Positions 13,834 through 17,890 of a DNA stretch of 17,890 nt are shown here, piece after piece. Source of the DNA: an uncultured Eubacteriales bacterium (GTDB taxonomy: Bacteria; Bacillota; Clostridia; Christensenellales; Aristaeellaceae); contig URUF01000042.1 in the NCBI GenBank assembly GCA_900550955.1, forward strand, positions 1 to 17,890. The letters are read 5' to 3'. Under the pieces are notes generated by a model. The model was not told the origin of the DNA. It ran no database searches and saw only the letters and a program-made list of their open reading frames with translations. A program made the translations under genes and the position numbers. How positions within the stretch are numbered: the stretch's first letter is position 1; each line of letters opens with the position of its first letter.

Positions 13834-14143
13834 TTATTCCCACTGGCGGCGAATAATCCTATTGCCGCTTGTAGACATATAGCCGCCGGTTCCCTCATCG
13901 CAGTTCACCCTTGTAAGGCTATGGTAGAATGGCTGCGCCCGCTTCGTTTGCAAATAGATCTTTCAGCGATTCCGAAGCGTCATACGTCAGCGTAGAAGCG
14001 GGCACCCAGTTGCGGAACCAATGGTCCTCCGCAGAAAACTCCACCTGCGCATAGCCGTTTTCCTCGGCAATTACCGTAACGGGCGCCCCCTCCCACACGC
14101 CATAGCCGTTCTCGGCGTATTCCTCTCCGGGGCCGTCATGCAT
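13834..14143 (-). pseudogene. Short bacterial SH3-like ORF, probably frame-disrupted
   Basis: From ATG 14143 a 74-residue ORF (stop at 13919) reads like a bacterial SH3 (SH3b) domain: HDGPGEEYAENGYG, then EGAPVTVIAEENGYAQVEF and NWVPASTL. Such domains bind cell-wall peptides. It lacks the first strand of the fold, has no signal or membrane segment, and has only a modest ribosome site. Another frame stays open across its stop codon and continues as FYHSLTRVNCDEGTGGYMS...IIRRQWE, stopping at 13834 only 15 bases before an intrinsic terminator. This suggests the original 3' end lay there and that a frameshift near 13920-13970 broke the gene. It could instead be a genuine 74-residue protein. It follows the kinase gene after 88 bases. 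Confidence 0.4.
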
Positions 14144-14231
14144 GCACCCTTTTCCTGCCGTCCCTGCGCCTGTAACGCCCCTGGTATTCTAACACCTTTT
14201 TCAGCCGCCGTGGTCAGCATAACTGCATCAT

Positions 14232-15647
14232 TTACCCGGCGGATGCAATGGCCCGGCCCAGTAGAGAAACGATATCTGAAAGCGTGTAGTCCAGCACCTC
14301 GTCCCGGCGTTCCATAGGCAATTCCAGGTAGGTATAAATAGAGCTCGTCTTTTTTCCTAACGCCGCCTTGTGCAGGTCGTCATCCATGCACCGCAGGAAA
14401 TGCCCCGCATAGTCACGATAAGCGCCCAGGCTGCGCCGCAGCAGCTCGTCGCCGTACCACAGCCCATAGCTGATGCTCTGGCTGGGGGTAACGTCAAAGA
14501 AATCACCCGGGAGCGGGTCGAGCTGCGCGTAATCCACCTTTTCGCCGGCCAAAAGGCCGGGATCGGCATACAGGGCGGCCACAAGGGCCTCGCACGCCTG
14601 GGCAAGCTTGTCCTTATCCCGCTGCGCATAGCAGCTCAACAGCTCGTCTACCATGCCCTGGTAATTTTCCTCGCGGAAAGCTTCATTATAATTCAGTTGA
14701 AAAATCTCCGCCAAGCGCCCTCCCTCCGCCGTGTCCTGCAAAAAGGAGGGAACCGCCTCCCCCAATGGCGACGGCCGCAGGCATGCGACGCCCAGCACCA
14801 CAATGCCAACCGCCAACGCCGCACCGGCAGCCAACGGCAAACGGCGAAACCGGCGGCAGCGTTCCAGCGCCGCCTTAAGCGCGGCGGCGCTGGGATAGCG
14901 GCGCTCGGGCTGCGCGCTTGCCGCCCGCAGAAGCACCCGCTTGAACGCCCGGCTTAAGCGCAGGCGATTCAGCTGCCGCGCATGGTAGCATCCGCAGGCC
15001 ATATACATCAACGTGCGTCCCGCGCCGTAAACGTCGGTCCTTTCGTCGCTCTGCGAAAAGCCGTATTGCTCTGGCGCGGCGGTTTCCCGGCTAGCCACAA
15101 AAAACGTATCGTGCGCCTTGCCTGGCGCGTAGCGCCGCGCGGCGTCGCAATCAATCAGCACGGCGGTTTCATCCGGGGCGATCACCACGTTTTCAGGCTT
15201 CACATCCCGGCAGACAAAGCCATGCGCATGCAAGGCGCTCAGCGCGTCGCACAGCGCCGCGCCCAGAAGCGTTACGCGCCGCTCGTCCAAAAACCCCTGC
15301 CGGCGCACCAGCGCAGCCAGCGTTTCGCCCTCGCACCAAGCGCGCGCAAGCCAGGCGCATTCCCCCTCCTGCGCAAATTGGAGCGGCTTAGGTATGCAGC
15401 GCGTCCCGGCGTTCCACAATTCCGTCAGGCAATCCCATTCCGCCTGCAAAAAGCGGCGTTGGCCGCCGTAGGCCGCCTTGATCACGCAGCGGCTGCCGTC
15501 CTGCCGGCTGCGTGCCAGCCACAGCGCTTTCTCCTTGTCTTGGCGCAGGCAGTCCGTCGCCTCATAAGCGCGAGCCGCCCTTTCCGGCAGCGCCAGCCCG
15601 CCAAGGGCCTGGGCATAGCGCTGTTCAAATTCGGTTTCATAGCCCAT
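14232..15647 (-). CDS. Atypical membrane Ser/Thr protein kinase (Hanks-type) with extracellular domain
   Basis: The 471-residue protein has a kinase domain at about 25-265: VIK with Lys57, αC Glu70, catalytic CRDVKPENVV (147-155; Cys replaces the usual His of HRD), metal-binding IDCD (165-168; DCD for DFG), APEQYG (191-196) and DVYGAGRTLMYM. No clear glycine-rich GxGxxG loop is visible. A membrane segment (about 271-290) leads to a ~180-residue extracellular part without PASTA repeats or any domain I recognise. The catalytic Asp, Lys, Asn and metal Asp are kept, so activity is plausible. ATG 15647 has AGGAGGG upstream and begins one base after the stop of the regulator gene, so the two are tightly coupled. 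The substrate is unknown; the adjacent regulator is a candidate. Confidence 0.85.
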   Translation of the reverse strand: MGYETEFEQRYAQALGGLALPERAARAYEATDCLRQDKEKALWLARSRQDGSRCVIKAAYGGQRRFLQAEWDCLTELWNAGTRCIPKPLQFAQEGECAWLARAWCEGETLAALVRRQGFLDERRVTLLGAALCDALSALHAHGFVCRDVKPENVVIAPDETAVLIDCDAARRYAPGKAHDTFFVASRETAAPEQYGFSQSDERTDVYGAGRTLMYMACGCYHARQLNRLRLSRAFKRVLLRAASAQPERRYPSAAALKAALERCRRFRRLPLAAGAALAVGIVVLGVACLRPSPLGEAVPSFLQDTAEGGRLAEIFQLNYNEAFREENYQGMVDELLSCYAQRDKDKLAQACEALVAALYADPGLLAGEKVDYAQLDPLPGDFFDVTPSQSISYGLWYGDELLRRSLGAYRDYAGHFLRCMDDDLHKAALGKKTSSIYTYLELPMERRDEVLDYTLSDIVSLLGRAIASAG

Positions 15648-15648
15648 T

Positions 15649-16047
15649 TCAACCGCCCTCCTGCCAAATAAAACGGCAGGCCCTGGGATATGGCATGCGC
15701 TTTGCCATGGCAAAAATCACCCGCGCATCCTGCCGGTCGCGCGCATACAGGCAAGCCGCGCCGCCCATTCTCAGCAAGCGTTGGGCTCCCTCCACATCCA
15801 TTTGCAAAAACAGCGCTGTGCGGACGAGCAGCTCGCGGGACATGCGGCGCGTGCCGTTAAGAAGCTGGTAGCCGTATACGCGGTCAATCCCCAGCGCTTC
15901 TATCAAATCCATGCGGCGCATCCCGCGCGCCTCAAGCTGGCCAAGCAGGTATTCCGCAAATGGCAGCGCCTGGTTTTTCAGAACGAACGCCTCGTCAAAG
16001 CCGTCTTCGCTTACGATATGCTGATAAACCTCCCGCGTGTTCGCCAC
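15649..16047 (-). CDS. XRE-like helix-turn-helix regulator paired with the kinase
   Basis: The 132-residue protein has a central helix-turn-helix-like region (YLLGQLEARGMRRMDLIE, then ALGIDRVYGYQLLNGTRRMSR), followed by LLVRTALFLQMDVEGAQRLL and a C-terminal LYARDRQDARVIFAMAK segment. The 'YGYQ..xG.R..SR' and 'EAQRLL...LY.R.R.DA.I.FA' patterns fit a small regulator family that I recall beside protein kinases in Clostridia. The likely start is GTG 16047, seven bases after GGAAGGAAG. Upstream in-frame starts lie at or before the predicted transcription start (~16075), or have no good ribosome site. It is the first gene of a two-gene unit with the kinase. The DNA target and signal are unknown. 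Confidence 0.72.
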   Translation of the reverse strand: MANTREVYQHIVSEDGFDEAFVLKNQALPFAEYLLGQLEARGMRRMDLIEALGIDRVYGYQLLNGTRRMSRELLVRTALFLQMDVEGAQRLLRMGGAACLYARDRQDARVIFAMAKRMPYPRACRFIWQEGG

Positions 16048-16081
16048 CCGCCATCTTCCTTCCATACCTTGCTTTGTGGGT

Positions 16082-16110
16082 ATCATACCCCAGCATGCGA
16101 AGAATTGCAA
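16082..16110 (-). promoter_or_regulatory. Sigma-A-type promoter of the regulator-kinase pair
   Basis: On the minus strand TTGCAA (16110-16105) and TATGAT (16087-16082) are separated by 17 bases, about 28 bases (transcript) before the GTG start. It shows that the pair can be expressed independently of gerM and the VOC gene. Confidence 0.65.
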
Positions 16111-16171
16111 GAGCGGCGGCCGCCGCAGCCTGCGGGCGTGGTTTTGAAAGGCGCCTCAACGTGCCAAGCCC

Positions 16172-16555
16172 TTAATGCCCATACCAGCCGCGAATCAGGC
16201 AAAACGGGTGCCCAAACGGGTCCAGCAGCGTTACGCCCTCCTCAACCGGCATAAACTGCCGCTGGGGCAGCGAAGCGCCCAGCGCAAGCGCGCGCCGCTT
16301 TTCGGCCTCCACATCGTCCACAAGGAAATCGATATGAACCATTTGGCCATGTCCGTCGCTTTGGGGCCACGCGGGCGGCCTATACGCCTCGTCCTGCTGA
16401 AAGCCCAGGCTCGCCCCGCCGTCCATCCCGTCAATCTGGATATAAAACGCGTGGTTCGCAGTGCGCCTCCAGCCCAACAAACGCTCATAGAACTGCGCTG
16501 CCGCCTCTATGTCGGGCACATCCAGCACAATGTTGCATGGCTTTATCATTTGCAT
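16172..16555 (-). CDS. VOC (glyoxalase/bleomycin-resistance fold) family protein
   Basis: The 127-residue protein has the two βαβββ modules of the vicinal oxygen chelate fold. The first is KPCNIVLDVPDIEAAAQFYE with LLGWRR and FYIQIDG. The second is MVHIDFLVDDVEAEKRRALA, ending in LLDPFGHPFCLIRG. Family members include glyoxalases, dioxygenases and antibiotic-binding proteins; a single-domain protein like this would usually be a dimer, and its substrate cannot be told from sequence. Start choice is between ATG 16555 (GGGAG four bases upstream) and ATG 16549 (ten bases). It lies between gerM and the regulator-kinase pair, all in the same direction. Confidence 0.85.
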   Translation of the reverse strand: MQMIKPCNIVLDVPDIEAAAQFYERLLGWRRTANHAFYIQIDGMDGGASLGFQQDEAYRPPAWPQSDGHGQMVHIDFLVDDVEAEKRRALALGASLPQRQFMPVEEGVTLLDPFGHPFCLIRGWYGH

Positions 16556-16610
16556 TCATCTCCCCCACTGAAACAATTCTACGCGCATTGCTGGTTTCCT
16601 CTATAACGCA

Positions 16611-16652
16611 AGCGCCCTGAACCGCCTCAATCAAGGGCCGGGTCAGGGCGCT
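16611..16652 (-). terminator. Hairpin after gerM, possible terminator without T-run
   Basis: AGCGCCCTG and CAGGGCGCT form a perfect 9-bp inverted repeat 7 bases after the gerM stop, with further imperfect pairing inside. No T-run follows on the minus strand, so termination may be partial. Confidence 0.4.
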
Positions 16653-16659
16653 AGAAAAA

Positions 16660-17682
16660 TCAGTCCAGCTCTACCACGCCGGGATACTGTGCCGCCACCT
16701 CTTCCGCGTCGTTGATGAAGGTAGCGGTGCTTTCGGGCTGCTTTTCCAGCTTTTCGCCCTCCACGCGCACCTCCACCTTTTTCACGCCCGGGAACTGCGA
16801 GCACGTGAACAGGATGGCCCGTATGGCCTGCTGGCCGCCGTCGCTGCTCTCCAAGGCCTGCTTAAACTCCTTGGAAAAGTTTACGGTTACCACGCCGTCC
16901 TTCATATTCACGGATTTTACGCCGCAGTTTTCAGGCAGGGCGCGTTCCAAACCGCTATCGTTCTTCGGCCCTTTGGCCAGCTCCAGCACCGCGGTGCTCG
17001 CGTCCGCCGTGCTGAACACCGTGCGCGTAACCGGCACCAGCAGCCGCCCCGTTTGCGAGGGAAAATACAGCTGCACCAGTCCCGCGTTTTCTGAGAAGGT
17101 TTCCACGCTTTCCAGGTTCAGGTTCCCGCCGCTGAACACGCCGCTCACGTCGGTGCCATACGTTAGCTTGCTGCGCTTTTGGCCGTCAAACTCCAGGGTT
17201 ACCTCCTCCACCGTGGCAAAACAGGTCATCGCGTTGGTGATTGCGTCCACCATCAGCGTTTCCTGCTCGGCGTTCAGGCAGTTAAGGGCCTCCTTGCTCA
17301 CGTTTATATTGGCGCGCCCGTTGCGAATGTCAATATCAAAGGTCGTGCCCTCGGGGATGACCGTGCGCAGGCCCAAGCGCGCGGCCTGCATATCGTTCTG
17401 GCTGTCTTTCACCATCAGGTTCAGGGTTGCCTTAGCGATGCCGTCGGTCTTGGGCACCTTGCGCGTAACGGGCACAAGGTAGCCGTCGCCGTCCTCATAA
17501 AACACCACGGTGGACACGGTTTCGGTTTGGGAACCGGCCATGGTTTGTTCAATGGGGATGGACGTTTGCTCCACCAGCACCTGCGACGTGGTTTGCTCGT
17601 TTCCGCGCAGCGCCAGCACCACCACCAGCGCCGCCGCGCACAGAATCAAAATTCGCTCGATATCGGCCCGTTTGATCTTCAT
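16660..17682 (-). CDS. gerM: GerM-like sporulation/germination protein with two GerMN domains
   Basis: The 340-residue protein has an N-terminal membrane segment (about 10-26) and two copies of a GerMN-like domain, about 58-180 and 202-312. Each has a 'YLVPVTR' or 'LLVPVTR' strand, a TA.L.L..G segment, an A.V..S.E element (NINVSKEAL, TVNFSKEF) and a FATVEEV or FPGVKKV strand. In Bacillus subtilis GerM is needed in sporulation and germination and helps hold the forespore SpoIIQ-SpoIIIAH complex through peptidoglycan. The B. subtilis protein is a lipoprotein, but here the anchor looks like a plain membrane segment. The ATG has GAGGAG ten bases upstream. It heads the gerM...rph-rdgB-ysnB series. 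I saw no convincing sporulation-sigma promoter in front of it. Confidence 0.88.
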   Translation of the reverse strand: MKIKRADIERILILCAAALVVVLALRGNEQTTSQVLVEQTSIPIEQTMAGSQTETVSTVVFYEDGDGYLVPVTRKVPKTDGIAKATLNLMVKDSQNDMQAARLGLRTVIPEGTTFDIDIRNGRANINVSKEALNCLNAEQETLMVDAITNAMTCFATVEEVTLEFDGQKRSKLTYGTDVSGVFSGGNLNLESVETFSENAGLVQLYFPSQTGRLLVPVTRTVFSTADASTAVLELAKGPKNDSGLERALPENCGVKSVNMKDGVVTVNFSKEFKQALESSDGGQQAIRAILFTCSQFPGVKKVEVRVEGEKLEKQPESTATFINDAEEVAAQYPGVVELD

Positions 17683-17747
17683 TCCCGTTTCACTCCTCAG
17701 CAGTCGATTGCACTTAAAGGCTATGCCCGTGTTTTCGCTTCCATGAC

Positions 17748-17788
17748 GCTTTCAAAGGCGCAGCCGCCGGGGCTGCGCCTCCGAAAGC
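17748..17788. other. Large two-part hairpin upstream of gerM
   Basis: An outer 6-bp stem (GCTTTC with GAAAGC) encloses a symmetric 3x3 internal loop and a perfect 9-bp inner stem (GGCGCAGCC with GGCTGCGCC) with a 5-base loop. No proper T-run follows on either strand. It may end the gene upstream of gerM that lies outside the window, or be a folded RNA element. Confidence 0.4.
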
Positions 17789-17837
17789 TTTACAGCGCTT
17801 CGCCGGCGCCATAAAAAACCCGCTCCCGCACAAGATG

Positions 17838-17890
17838 GACTGCATGAAGGAAAATAGACAGTGAAATAAAACCCCCTTCTGTTGTAGAAT
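17838..17890 (-). repeat. Right copy of the diverged ~55-bp repeat
   Basis: Read on the minus strand from the last base, this matches the window's left end: ATTCTACAACAG, a G/T-rich run, TGTCTA, CCTT and GCAGTCCA in the same order. The two copies face each other as imperfect inverted repeats. The window ends inside or at the edge of this copy. Confidence 0.6.

Noticed and set aside
16113..16140. GC-rich palindromes between the VOC gene and the regulator promoter as a terminator
   Set aside because: They are self-complementary with almost no loop and without a clean T-run, so the support is too weak to call.
1..17890. Composite transposon or integrative element bounded by the terminal repeats
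   Set aside because: No transposase, integrase or conjugation gene is present, and the content (isc, hflX, parAB, rph, gerM) is core chromosomal. A dispersed repeat at assembly ends explains the pattern better.
1..17890. CRISPR array, tRNA, rRNA or a canonical parS palindrome
   Set aside because: None was seen on reading both strands by eye. A covariance or motif scan would be needed to exclude weak cases.

Overview
The window looks like chromosomal DNA of a spore-forming Gram-positive bacterium, most likely a moderately GC-rich member of the Clostridia. The evidence is the gene content: iscR-iscS-iscU, a long HflX of the clostridial type, soj/spo0J-like parA-parB, a GerM-like protein and an ECF sigma/membrane-partner pair. 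Nearly all start sites have AGGAGG-like ribosome binding sites, and several sigma-A-like promoters are visible. The exact lineage cannot be fixed from this sequence. The first and last ~55 bases are diverged copies of one repeat in opposite orientation, so the window may be a contig that broke at a dispersed repeat.

Region 1 (87-8501, all minus strand, so read from high to low coordinates). An Fe-S cluster unit iscR-iscS-iscU starts at a good promoter with an IscR-type operator just downstream. It continues into hflX, whose N-terminal module carries a JAMM/RadC-like HxHP...SxxD signature. A new promoter then drives two predicted secreted or membrane M15 (VanY-type) D,D-carboxypeptidases. A further promoter drives parA-parB, followed 29 bases later by a third M15-like protein. 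That third protein has lost the zinc ligands and the catalytic glutamate and looks like a pseudo-peptidase.

Region 2 (8641-10338, plus strand). An ECF sigma factor overlaps by four bases the gene of a single-pass membrane protein, its likely anti-sigma partner. A candidate ECF autoregulatory promoter and a candidate housekeeping promoter lie upstream, divergent from iscR.

Region 3 (10417-11607, minus strand). A lone secreted ABC-type solute-binding protein converges with region 2 and has no transporter genes beside it.

Region 4 (11855-17682, minus strand). This resembles the Bacillus gerM-rph-rdgB(ysnA)-ysnB cluster, with two changes. RNase PH and the RdgB/HAM1 pyrophosphatase are fused in one polypeptide. 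A VOC protein, an XRE-like regulator coupled to an atypical membrane Ser/Thr kinase, and a probably broken SH3-like ORF lie between gerM and the fusion. The fusion gene has its own promoter, and its transcript would begin directly with a strong terminator-like hairpin.

Most of the window is housekeeping DNA. The least ordinary parts are the inactivated M15 protein beside parB, the regulator-kinase cassette inserted in the gerM cluster, the 5'-terminal hairpin of rph-rdgB and the terminal repeats. I did not find clear evidence of a wholly new defence or mobile system.
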